From assembly GCA_002110485.1 (NCBI GenBank), contig MOWL01000029.1:1-64000 (forward strand): a DNA stretch of 64,000 bases. Direction: 5' to 3'. Shown in pieces: positions 44,401 to 54,946 of the stretch. Origin of the DNA: Emergomyces orientalis. Lineage: Eukaryota; Ascomycota; Eurotiomycetes; Onygenales; Ajellomycetaceae. The position numbers were made by a program, and so were the translations under genes. The stretch's first letter is position 1; every line of letters begins with the position of its first letter. The notes beneath the pieces were generated by a model that saw only the letters and a list, made by a program, of their open reading frames with translations, ran no database searches and had not been told where the DNA came from.

Positions 44401-45926
44401 GACTTGATGTATTTTTTGCTGTCTCTCCCTCGTTTTCTTCTTCCCTTACTTAGGTTCTGAATTTGACACCAGGCCTATGGATATCTAGATTTTTTTTTAT
44501 TTTTTTATTTTACTTCTTGTTGAAATATTCCTATTTTTTTATTGGGCCTCTTTTTCTCTTAAATTTGTTTTAGACTTCATATTTTGCGTTCATCATTATG
44601 CTTGGATGTACTATACTATGGTAGCTAGTTTATAAAAGCGAAAGAGGCCCTGTTTTCCTGGTCCAGTTTTTATCACTCTGAATTGTTCGACAGTTAGATG
44701 GATGACTAGCTGGACATGTGTCTGCTGAGAGAGATATCCACTCTCATTGCTAAGCGTTATACACTGTATACATGCTTTCCATTCGCTCTTCCTCCTACAC
44801 CATCCATTCACATCCGCCTCCCAGCGCATGTGAATCTTCATGCAACCTTGGAAGCCGAACTCAATGTGCCAGCAGTAGCTACACTTTCACTCGTGGCAGG
44901 CCTCGCTGGTTGGATTCTTGGCCCCAGCAAAAGCGAAAACTGCCCAGCTGCCCCACCCCCTCCATGGGCCGAAAGTGTGGTTATGGTCGGACCATTCCTT
45001 GTCGACTTCATTGGAAATACTCCGAGGCGACGCTCATTAGGTACCCCGTTATCGGGGATGTTGGTTAATAAATGACGGCAGAGTTGAGAGCCAAAGGTGG
45101 AACTACTGCAGTGATGCAGGGATCAGTGCTGATTAAACTTCTTACACCAGCTAAGTAAGCCAAGCTACCAGAGCCTGAATTAGCTTATTGTTCACAGAGT
45201 TTACTTGTTTTTACATAGAACTGATCTGAGCAAAGAATTTATCTCTTCTCAATTCTCTTTGAATTGATATCACTGCAAGACGATCTGTTACATATATCGC
45301 TCCTCGCAGAGTAAACTGTTGCTGTAAAGATAGCAAGCTCACTCTCTCCTCCTCACAGACCTATTATCTATAACCGCGAAATGAAGATCTGATAATTGAC
45401 GACGGAGCTTTGGAACAGGGACAGATCTCTCACATTAGATAGAGCTAGAGTAATATGTAACAGTACTCATTTCTGAATAGTAGTATGTATTTTGCCTCCC
45501 ATAGAGGTAGGAGATTTCAGAGTAACAGTATATAGCTCGATATCAATTCGGCCGCATCGATTCAAATGCGGAGAGTGAAGATGGGGAGACGGGAAGAGAG
45601 CGTTCAAATATCTTCTGGTATTTTGTATCGTTGCTATATTTCATTTAGCACCAGTTTAACTACAGCAATGGTTGTTTCAGTGGCTAACGCGTTAAGGAGG
45701 AGATAAAACCGAGAATCTCCGGGATAAGAAATACCGGTGTGCTTTCGTAGTAAAAAAGTGGAGACGATTTGAGGGACGGAGAAGGGATAGATAGCACCGA
45801 GTCAATCATGGATTTGGTAACGTACGGCATTTGGGAGCTAAATAGTATTTAAGATATTTCTCTCTGCTGGCTTTATGAACTCTTTCCCTCGATTTTGCTA
45901 TCAAATTATTCAGCTAAAAAGTAACT
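44401..45926. other. Intergenic between tRNase Z and the aldo-keto reductase
   Basis: 1.5 kb; a T-rich trz1 3' UTR, then AT-rich sequence. The short ORF at 44716-45075 has no recognisable domain. Confidence 0.5.
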
Positions 45927-47126
45927 ATGAGTAAGACACGTGCTATTACCTCGAAAACTTATACACTGAGCGATGGTAGGTGAATCGCATTGGGCGTAAG
46001 TTCTCGATCGAGCCTGCAATTAACTCCTTCTTTGTCTACAGGAAGGGTCATTCCCGCCACTGGCTTCGGGGCGATGCAGTGTTAGTCCTGTCCATCATGC
46101 AGTTGGCAGTTACTTCAAAATAATCTAACAAAAGCTCACAGATGGCCAGTTCTTCCCCGACGAAGAAAGACCGAAAGTCCTGGAGGTTCTCAAACAAGCC
46201 ATACTCGCAGGCTACCGCTTCATAGACACCGCGCCAGTGTATGCCACGGAGGACCTTGTCGGCGCCGCCATCCGTGCATCAGGTATACCTCGCTCCGAAT
46301 TCACAGTGCTAACCAAGCTCACCCAAACCCAGCACCATGATCCCGAGGCCTCATTCCGTGAGTCCCTGGCAAAGCTTGACGTCGGCTACATTGATATCTT
46401 CCTCCTACACTGGCCCAATGTTTCGGGGCCAGACGGACGGTGGAGAAGCATCGATGAAAGCCCCACGTTCGTGGAGACGTATAAGAAGATGGAGAAGCTT
46501 GTCGGTCCTGAGTGTAGGAGTCTGGGGGTTTGTAACTTTTCGCAAAAGACGATGGACGTCTTGTTGAAGGAGTGCACAATTAAGCCGGTCGTTAATGAGG
46601 TTGAAGTGCATCCGTTCAATCCAAATCTGAAGCTCGTCCCGTATTGTCTGGAGAAAGGGATCCGAGTGATGTCTTGGGGGTAAGTTGACTCTCATGATTG
46701 TAGGGAAGAATAATTGTTAATCATTCCCTCCGCCTATCTTGAACCAATAGGCCGCTTGGTGGTGGGCCGAAGAGCCTCTACTTCGATACTTCGCCTATGT
46801 ATAACCATCCAACCTTGACCTCGTTGGCATCTCAATATGATGTTTCTGTCGGTTTGATTATGATTTCCTGGCTGGTTCAGCGTGGCATCGTTCCCATTCC
46901 CCATTCAGCTTCACCTGCCCGGATGCACGAGAACTTGCGACCGGTTCCCCTGACGGACGAGGAGGTGGGGCAGATAACCAATATGCATAAGCAGATCGGG
47001 CAGCGGAGGTTGATTGACTCCGTCCCACCTGTGTGGGGCGATGCTCCCGGGAAAGGATATGCGATTATGGGGTGGACTTTGCAGGAGATGGGATGGGAGG
47101 ATGCAGAGGGTAATGTGTTGGTTTAG
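45927..47126 (+). CDS. Aldo-keto reductase
   Basis: Exons 45927-45975, 46042-46080, 46142-46679 and 46751-47126 give 333 residues, with donors GTAGGT, GTTAGT and GTAAGT. The AKR barrel is recognisable: VIPATGFGAMQYG, GYRFIDTAPVYATEDLVG (catalytic Asp and Tyr), FTVLTKL (Lys), DIFLLHWPN (His), LGVCNFSQKTM, VVNEVEVHPFNPN, and IPHSASPARMHENL for NADPH binding. It should be a cytosolic NADP(H)-dependent oxidoreductase; the substrate cannot be told from sequence. Three introns crowd the first 60 codons, one exon being only 39 nt. The C-terminal 30 residues (GDAPGKGYAIMGWTLQEMGW) are unusual for the family, but the core is complete. Confidence 0.9.
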
Positions 47127-48229
47127 CTGGTTCACTCGAGATTGGCTATTGAACGCCAGCAATATATATAAGGAAGAGCAATATACTAGCAGCTAAACGT
47201 TCAAAAATCGAGGATACTCCGTTCCGCTCGCCCCATGGTATTGAAACTTTCGTTCAACGATAGGGCAAAGTTCAATGATGATCATCTAAATTGTTTTCAA
47301 TATAAAACTGGCCTACCAGGAATCCACGGCAAATTATAACTCATGCCTGCTGACAGAGCGCGTGTTCAAGAGTGAGAAATAGCTTGCGGATCTGCCGAAG
47401 GATAAACGCCCTTTTGATCTTTCAAGGAAAAGGAAGGGCGGTTATTTAGTCCAAAACAAGGATTCCTGCAAGGAACTGGTAGTACGCCTACTAGTGGAAA
47501 GGCCAGCATACAAATGGACAAGGCCAATCCCCATTAGGTCCAGGGATTGTGGTTATTATCTCTTACCCTGTATCCATCCCACGTTCTTTGGCATAGTCGT
47601 TTAGGCGGGGAGGTGGGCTTGTGCGACTCCATTGATTGATGGCGGCGGTGGACGTTGGCCGTTGCTAACACTTTGCAGAAATCCTGAAATATCACCCCAA
47701 CTTTCTTCCACCATTGCTCATGGTTGACAGACAAACCTTGACGGTAGACCAGAACCGATACGACTGTCAATGCTATAAGCAAATGTGTGAGCGTATCACG
47801 CCTGAATAGCCTTGAGTGGGTGGATAATTATGGGCTATGGTATGCAGAGGTAGTAATGTAAACGAAGCCAAATGGCTCCTCATGATGGTTTCGTTCGTCC
47901 ATAATATTCCACCGCCATCGTTAAGGGTCGTTTGAATGCTCTGATATTCACTGCAGATGTGTTCCTATCTATTTTCCCGTTCGACATGACACTTGAACCA
48001 ACAGAATAACACTTTCCGATGTCGTTGTGTTCCTCACTATCCCTCATATTTCATCTCTTGGAGCCCATTCAGAACCACTCGCACTCGATATCTGGCCAGG
48101 CGACTTCTTGAATCAACTCCTGCTTCCGCCAGAGCATATAGGAACGAGAGATACACATGACGTGCAATAGAACAAAAGTTCCAGATCAGCAACGCTTGTT
48201 GGACGCAAGTGTAGTTCTTCTCGCCCGGA
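47127..48229. other. Intergenic downstream of the aldo-keto reductase
   Basis: No supported gene. A minus-strand ORF at 47534-47782 has no recognisable domain and no spliced extension that I could find. Confidence 0.45.
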
Positions 48230-48870
48230 ATGACGGTAAGTTTGAACTTTTAAGGACTTTTTTGAACGAGATATGCTAATTTAAACGCAACAGGCCGAAA
48301 GCACGAAAAATGTGGCCGCCACGCTTCCCGGAGGAAAGGGAAGGACGAAGCCCTTCAAAGAGGCCCGTACAACCCGCAAGCGCCGCGCGGAGAAAGAAGA
48401 TAACGCCGACACAAGAGGTTTGAAAAATGGAAAGAGTCCACAGCTAAGGGGATCTGTCACGTCAGATATGAGAGATGAGCTAGAGTGCATATTCTATGCC
48501 TTGGAACCCAGTCAGAAGATCCAATTCTTGGAATGCCTCCGCTGCAACCTCCGCACTGCATGCGTAAGTATCGCACCAGGAGAATAGGGAGCTACAGCTG
48601 GAGAACTGACATAAATTGTTGGGACAAAAGGACTACTATGAATGGGTCAAGATGGGAGTAGCGCGGGTCCATTTTGGCCGTCTACCCGGTGCGGCTGTTA
48701 AATGCCTTTTCCAATTCTTGAAGAAAAATGACCTGATGGATTGGGAGCCCGGAGCGGCAGAGGAGGATACGAAGAAATATATCCGAGAACGCAACGCGGA
48801 GGCACGAAGATACACTGCAGAGTTGAAGGAGAAAGTGATGAACGGGATGGTTGATAGTGGCAGTCCGTAG
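48230..48870 (+). CDS. Small protein of unknown function
   Basis: Exons 48230-48235 (ATG ACG only), 48294-48563 and 48631-48870 give 171 residues. The two main exons join in phase 0 with good signals (GTAAGT donors, CAG and AAAAG acceptors). I chose the two-codon first exon because the other upstream ATG (48157) reads out of frame across the same donor. The N-terminus is basic (KGRTKPFKEARTTRKRRAEKE). The middle has an alpha-helical, Cys-containing block (ELECIFYALEPSQKIQFLEC, LRCNLRTAC), then YYEWVKMGVARVHFGRLPGA, and the C-terminus is charged and helical. I recognise no family; the gene model, not only its function, is uncertain. Confidence 0.55.
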
Positions 48871-49399
48871 GGCAACGTGCAGAGTCCTTGATGCCGGAAG
48901 GAGGAGCGATTCCTGATCAGGGCATGGGCCAGCAAATATTGGTTGAAGCCTAAATGAATAAATATTAGCAATGTGGCATGCTTGTATTAATAAATAACCT
49001 GAACGGATGGGAAAAGCACCCACTCAATCGCATTTGTTTTGTTTGTTTAACTTTTGGCTTTAATTCCTAGGCTTCATGTCAGAAAAGTCCTGATATCATC
49101 CACTAGGGACGTGTTGCTGGGCAGTCAAAAACTGTTCTCACACATTTAAACATCTGCGTTCACTCCTTTTGGCATGTTTATTTTCCAATCAGGCCTTGAG
49201 TAATAAGTCAGTGCTGCCGTGTGTTGGACTGCATGAAACTTGATATGCAATTGGATACGAGGAGTTGGTGGTGTTTTGAGCAAACTGCATTGTTTTTTTG
49301 ACCCCAGTAGAACCAGGCGACTAACTTACAGACAGCTCTGCATCTCACCGTCTTCACACAATGTTGCCAAATATCTTTGGAACTCAATGAGATGCTTTG
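48871..49399. other. Intergenic
   Basis: No gene seen. May include further decayed C-terminal sequence of the adjacent phosphotransferase relic. Confidence 0.4.
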
Positions 49400-49831
49400 A
49401 GGGATGCTTGATTCTGTTTGCAAGGCTGAATCGCAACCATATTGATATCGATTTACGGACTATTTCTACCCGCCATACCCAAACACAGTCGGAACAGGAA
49501 CTATAGTTCGTTCCTTCACAAACTGCAAACAATCAAGCTCGCGTTTCAAAAGATTTTTCTGCCGCTTCATGTTTATCAATGTTGGAGCTCTTGTCACTCG
49601 CCTCCGTCCTCGCCCTCCAGCATCCGGAGACGAGCAATCCAGCGAGAGTTGGTTTTCGAATTGGATAATGCGAACCATATGTCGCCCTCCCAAAGCGATT
49701 GCAGGCTCGATGCCGCACTTTTTGCCGTTGTGGAGGCTTGATGCATAGTCACATAAAGCTTCCCAATTCACAGATGCAAGAAGTGACTGCACACGACGAT
49801 GCCAAACGGAGTCTTTTGGGAAGGATGACAA
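49400..49831 (-). pseudogene. Relic of an APH-like phosphotransferase (N-terminal part)
   Basis: The minus strand starts MSSFPKDSVWHRRVQSLLASV and continues CDYASSLHNGKKCGIEPA and LGGRHMVRIIQFEN, which reads like the N-lobe of fungal APH/choline-kinase-like proteins. After LRW-type sequence the frame changes at least twice: SRWIARLRMLEGEDGGE is in one frame and SDKSSNIDKHEAAEKSFET in another. It then returns to ELDCLQFVKERTIVPVPTVFGYG and stops at 49466. The usual catalytic HGD and DxE motifs of the C-lobe are not seen downstream. APH-like genes are expanded in Onygenales, so a decayed paralogue is plausible. Assignment rests on motif feel, not alignment. Confidence 0.55.
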
Positions 49832-50752
49832 ACCAGCCTATTTTGTATCCGGCAAACTCTGCAGCCCCTGTCATTCTGCGTATGGGCGTAAGCTCACAAG
49901 TGCAAAAAATATAAAAAAAAGCCCTGCTCAATGACATGGGAGTTTGAGGAGCGGCGCATATTTATTTACCGCTAAGTACAGAGTAGTGAGGGAAATAAAT
50001 AAATAAATAATAAATAAACACAAGAAACAAAAATGGTTGAATGTGGCTAGAGAAGAAAGAAAATAAATAAAAAATTAGCGCTGCTAACGTTACTGTGTGC
50101 ATGGGACAAACACCCCACGAAAGCACTAATAGTTAAAATATGTAACTTACGGACGGGAGTACGGGAAGATGCACAATGAAATTCCGTTCCGAGAAGAAAA
50201 ATGCCACGGAATGCAGACGCCAGCGATATCAATCCATGTCAGACCCAGCCGCCGCCGTCATCCCCTCGTGTCTTGCGTGAACATGGGGGCGATGGGCATG
50301 GGCTGGCTGTGTGTCAGGGATGATGCCGTACTAAATATGGCTGATTTCCCCTCATCCATGGATGTTGTCCAGAGCGTCCAGGTCCAAGCCAAATAAATAT
50401 CGGCCACATAGACCTGATCTTTGTGCGGATTGATGCATTGAAAGCTGGCTTGTGTTTAACCCATTGGCTTTTCTCACCCATTGGGTTTCTTCGTTCTACA
50501 CACCGTGATCCTGATATATATACCCCCGCGCACCTCAGCACATTTACGTCGGGGATGGGCATGTAACATTCCTGATTATTCACCCTTGCTTTCTCGCCCA
50601 TTCAATTCGTATTTGGGAAAAGCCGATTTATTTTTATATTATTTTTATATATTTTATTCTTGGGTGCACAATTCCCGGAGGTTTTTTATTTTTTATTTTT
50701 TAAACTAGCCCCAATCTTTGTCTCTTGACTTCTGATTTACATCTCCAAGACC
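49832..50752. other. Intergenic, methyltransferase upstream region
   Basis: AT-rich, including an AAATAAATAAATAA tract near 49990-50020. No gene seen. Confidence 0.5.
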
Positions 50753-52195
50753 ATGGCTCAACCGGTTCAACCCGTGGCTCACATTGTTGTCGACGATAGT
50801 GAGGAAGATGTCGAAGGTTTTGACGATGATTTGTAAGTTCATTTCGCGGATCCGTGCTCTCCGTGCTCTCTTCCCCTATTCCATGGTACTTGTACAATGC
50901 AATGTACGTGTAATGTACATACATGCAATGCATGCAGTCTTTGGAGCCAATTTATGCAAGCATATGAATTTTTACCAAGGCAGCATGTTCAACTCCTTTT
51001 GGTAATTCCATCCTGATTCTCGTATATATAGTTCAGAGACCAGCTCGGTGGCCTCTTCGATCTACCGATATCGCGTGTAAGATTGGCCCTGCCCCCGATG
51101 TAACTCCAGATATTAAAAGTCGCCAAAAAAAAATAAAATACTATGCTAACAGCGACAAAAGGGAGCATGGGCGTCGATATCATGCATATAAAGCCGGGGC
51201 ATATTGGGGACCAAATGACGAGACCGCTCAGGAGACCTTAGATATCGCACACCATGGATATATGCTGTCCATGGGCGAGAAACTGTATCTGGCGCCTATT
51301 GACAGGCCTCAGGTAACTGCATCCGTACCTCATTATTATATTGTGCATCTAGTTGTGCATCTAGTTGTCCATAACTAACTACCAAAAACTACAGAAAGTA
51401 CTTGATGTCGGAACAGGCACGGGTATGGTGACAAAAAATTCCTTTTTTTTTCTACTTCCACTCAAAAGTCCATAATTAACATTATCACTAGGAATCTGGG
51501 CCATCGACTTCGCCGACCAACACCCAGAAGCCCTAGTAATCGGCACAGATCTCTCCCCCACGCAACCGGGCTGGGTCCCCCCCAATGTGAAATTCCAAGT
51601 CGACGATGCGACTGAATATCCTTGGACGTTTCCCCCCGACACCTTCGACTACATTCATGTCCGCGACCTCTTCGGCTCCATCCCGGACTGGACCGCGTTC
51701 ATGAAACAATGCCTCACCTGCCTGAAACCCGGCGGCTATCTGGAAGTCAGCAACGCCTCCGTCTGGTTCGAGAGCGACGACGGCTCCATCCCGAACGACG
51801 AGAAACACACCCTGAACCAGTGGGGCAGGCTGTTCCGCCAGGCCGGGGATATCATGGGCAAGACGACGACGATCAGTGAGAATCAGAAGGATGTCATGAC
51901 TGACGCTGGGTTTGAGGCGGTGGAAGAGACGCGGCTTAAATTGGTGGTCGGGTCGTGGCCGAAGGACCCGGCGCTCAAGCAGGTGGGGCGCTATCATCAA
52001 CTTGAGTGTCTGCAGGGCTGTGAAGGGTGGGCGTTGGCGTTGTTGACGCGCGTGCTTAAGTGGGATGTCGATGAGGTGCAGGTGCTCCTCGCGAATTTCC
52101 GCGCGTGTGTGAAGGATAGGAGTATCCATTCGTATACCCCTATGTCGGTGGTGGTGGGGCGAAAGCCGTTATTGAAAGGGGAGGGGGAGACGTAG
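50753..52195 (+). CDS. SAM-dependent methyltransferase (LaeA/UMTA-like)
   Basis: Five exons, 50753-50832, 51032-51076, 51153-51312, 51395-51422 and 51492-52195, give 338 residues. The acidic N-terminus (VVDDSEEDVEGFDDD) is followed by the fungal block SSIYRYRV-DKREHGRRYHAYKAG and YWGPNDETAQETLDIAHH. Class-I methyltransferase motif I (KVLDVGTGTG-IWAIDFAD) is split by an intron after the second Gly codon. Motifs II-IV follow: VIGTDLSPTQPGWVPPNV, FQVDDATEYPW and FDYIHVRDLFGSIPDW, then LKPGGYLEV. This family includes LaeA, a regulator of secondary metabolism, and many uncharacterised paralogues; this gene is more likely a paralogue. A 28-nt exon 4 carries the SAM loop. Substrate unknown. Confidence 0.9.
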
Positions 52196-52836
52196 TCGCC
52201 AGGACCATATCCCAATTTTTTCTTCCTTTTTTTTTTTTTTTTTCCTGCTTGTGGTCTGGTTGTTTGCTCTGGCTATGTCGAGTTGCCTCTGCTCCACAGA
52301 GCACAGAGGCAACTCGATAATATTTACGATATGTGTGATATGACCTTTACGATATTCTGATGGGATTATTGACTTTTGTGCTTATGCGAGTTGTGTATAT
52401 GTTTGTAAAATTTATGGAGGCTTATAGTCAGTCACATATGGGGCTTTTTTAGGCATCCCCCCCTCTCTCTTCATACCTCGGTGCGAAGTTGTATTGGCAA
52501 GTGGTTTGGGATGTGGGTTGTATACAGCTATATCAAGTGACGGAAATTTAAGATTTTCGTAAAAAAAAAGAATGTCATTATCTGGGTTTTAAATACTTCA
52601 ATTTCCATTTACGAATTATCCGGGCACTTTTACTAGGTGATAGAGGAGAAGAGGAGGAAGAGAAAGATTAAGCAATCAATCAATCCACTTGTAGATGATG
52701 TCCAAATTCCGTACAAATCTAAACCCTCTATTCAAGTTCATTCCGAATTTTTTTATTTTTATTTTACGGAGTACATACAACTCACACCGCGTCAAAAATC
52801 AAAAAATCAAAAATTTACAATCCTCTATACCCCATC
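52196..52836. other. Convergent intergenic region
   Basis: Lies between the 3' ends of the methyltransferase and acid phosphatase genes. A T-run near 52227-52243 and inverted GAGTTGCCTCTG / CAGAGGCAACTC sequence at about 52280-52316 could form a hairpin. No gene seen. Confidence 0.5.
52280..52316. repeat. Inverted repeat / potential hairpin 3' of the methyltransferase gene
   Basis: The sequence GAGTTGCCTCTGCTC, a short spacer (CACA), then GAGCACAGAGGCAACTC forms near-perfect complementary arms about 85 nt after the methyltransferase stop. It may fold in the 3' UTR or mark a transcript end; no function is established. Confidence 0.7.
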
Positions 52837-54946
52837 TCAATAACCAGGAGGATCATTCCCCTCCGCGAACATCCCCGCGTCCAAATTCTGCCCGCACTCC
52901 TGATGCCAGTTACGCGGGGTGAATTTATCGGCAATCTTCTTGAAAGCTTCGAGGGTGCAGAACGTGTCGTTACCGGGGAGGTGGTTGCCTGGTTTCGCTG
53001 CGCAACCAGGGATACGGACGGGTTGGTCATTGTATCGGATGCGGACGTAGTAGTTCTGCAGCGACGAAGAGGGGAGGTCGGATGCGGCGGAGCGTGCGAT
53101 TTTGGAGGGCTGTGGGAACTCCGGTGTTGATGTTGATGATGACAATTTGCCGCCGAAAAGTTTAGACATTAGGCTGAATGATTTTCCTTTTTGTGGTAAG
53201 CTTTCTGGTTCTGGGACGTTTAGTTCTTCGAGGATATCGCCTGGTCTTGGGGCGTGGGGCCCGTCGGTGGCTTTGAAGAGTTCAACCGCTATCGAGGAGG
53301 TATAGGGCGGCCACTTGCCACCGTCAAATCCACCCAAGCTACTCAAGATCGCGGCGATGGTGGTATCGTGGCAGCCGCTTATGGCAAATTTGACAATGCC
53401 GTTGGCGTCGCCGGCGCCGTGTGTGGTTGGCCGCCAGCCGCCATCAACCGATGCATGGACCATACGGTCGACTATGTCGCCGATAAGAGCGCCGATGCCT
53501 AGTTTACGGTATTCCTTGCTTTCCTTGTATCCAGCAAACCATTCGTCGGTTGCAATCTTGTCCGATATTTCGCGGGCTTTAGGGTCGTAGAATTCCGCAG
53601 GTAGACGTGTTCCAGGGCCGTGAGCTAGGGTCGAATTGATGGTGTCCATGATACCAGACAGTCGAGGGCGGGAATCAACTGCAACCCGGGGAGAGCTCGA
53701 AGGCATCCATTTGGACCATACGGAGTTAAGGTATTCCATTTCTTCGGTTTCGTTCCCTAAAAATCAACCAGAACCAGCACCAACCAGCGGGAGTTTAAAA
53801 AGTTAGCCTTGAATCTTTATTATTATTATTATTATTAAAATGGTGCTTTACACATATGTGTATGATGTTAGACAATAGGTATATAATTGTGTGAATATAC
53901 ATTTATTTGCTGCCCGCTGGGCAAACAGGCGTGCCAGCTGTCTGAAGCGGTGACAATTGCTTTCGTTGGGGTAGAGCGTTTCCTCTGCGGGTGACCGGGC
54001 CACGATGGTAGGTGGAGGGAAATTAGCAGTTCGCGCGTCGGGAGGGTACATTCCCCAAAAGGTCTGCTGGAGCGACTCGAGAGCTCGAGGGATTGGGGTA
54101 GTGCGGAGGTACATGTCATCGGTGTTTGACCTGATTTTGGGCATGAAGCCTAGCTGGTCGACATATAGGTGTCGTAATCGCCGGCCCAGAGCATACGTGG
54201 ATTGGCGACCTTCATCAGTCAACTCTCCTGGTAGACTAATTCTCAAGACTATAAGTGACTGAGCCGGTGTATACGAGATGTTATTTTGGATAAAAAGTCC
54301 ATTACTTGCCAGATCCCTTCAGCCTCCCCCTCTGGGCCAACGCCCATCAACGCCTGGTCGTTCTCTCCAAACCTCTCCATCCTTCTGCGCCATTGAAAGC
54401 TGTCCCAGCTAGACAGATCTTCTTTAGACCCGGCGATTTGGGTGAGTCTTCTCGCGGCATTGCAATATGGCCAATCTGGTCGGGTTGCATCAGCGGGTGT
54501 ACTGAGATGCGGGTAGAGTAGGTACTATGAAGTTGGGGGACATTACAAGAAGCCAGGCCGGTCTAACCCGTCAAAATTAGCTACTGGGAATAATGTGAAG
54601 ACAAATACCGAATATAGGGTATTATGAGAGTAGCAGCAGGCGTACATTTTGAAATCGAGAAGATACGGGAGTTCGTTCACCTAGAATGGGGATTCGAAAG
54701 CGAATGAGCTGGGAAAGGCACCGGGCTGAGAGTGTGGCTGGACGAAATTACCGTGGCGGAGAAACTATCGAATGAGACGACAAAGAGAAGTCAGCACAAC
54801 GGTATTTTTTATTTTTTTATATTTGTTTGTACGTAGGTACGGCGGTAGTTACATACCACCTGGACCAATTGCAGCTGCAGGCCATCTGGATAGAGCTTGT
54901 GCAGCTCCTCCTTTGAGTAGGGTTCGCGGGGGACCAGGGAGGTCAT
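52837..54946 (-). CDS. Histidine acid phosphatase (branch 2)
   Basis: Six exons, 54946-54857, 54764-54752, 54680-54646, 54524-54310, 54235-53901 and 53756-52837, give 535 residues. The catalytic motif FLRHGERTPV is divided between exon 2 (13 nt, FLRH plus one base) and exon 3. The C-terminal catalytic pair is in SGCHDTTIAAIL. Other family blocks are LYPDGLQLQLVQV, DWPYCNAARRL, WDSFQWRRRMERFGE, LPGELTDEGRQSTYALGRRLRHLYVDQLGF, SNTDDMYLRTTPIPRALES and TEEMEYLNSVWSKW. Intron 4 appears to use a GC donor (GCAAGT) with acceptor ATTAG; the GT choice at the same place gives stops. There is no obvious signal peptide, so it resembles the intracellular Onygenales acid-phosphatase group more than secreted phytases. 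The exon 4 start is the weakest boundary. Confidence 0.87.

Noticed and set aside
47534..47782. 82-codon minus-strand ORF with WWKKVGVIFQDFC
   Set aside because: I could not identify a family or a spliced partner exon; too weak to call a gene or relic.
45927..52195. Possible secondary-metabolite cluster (reductase, methyltransferase, with the oxygenase relic elsewhere)
   Set aside because: No synthase gene is present, the genes are interspersed with unrelated ones and the oxygenase is dead and 30 kb away.
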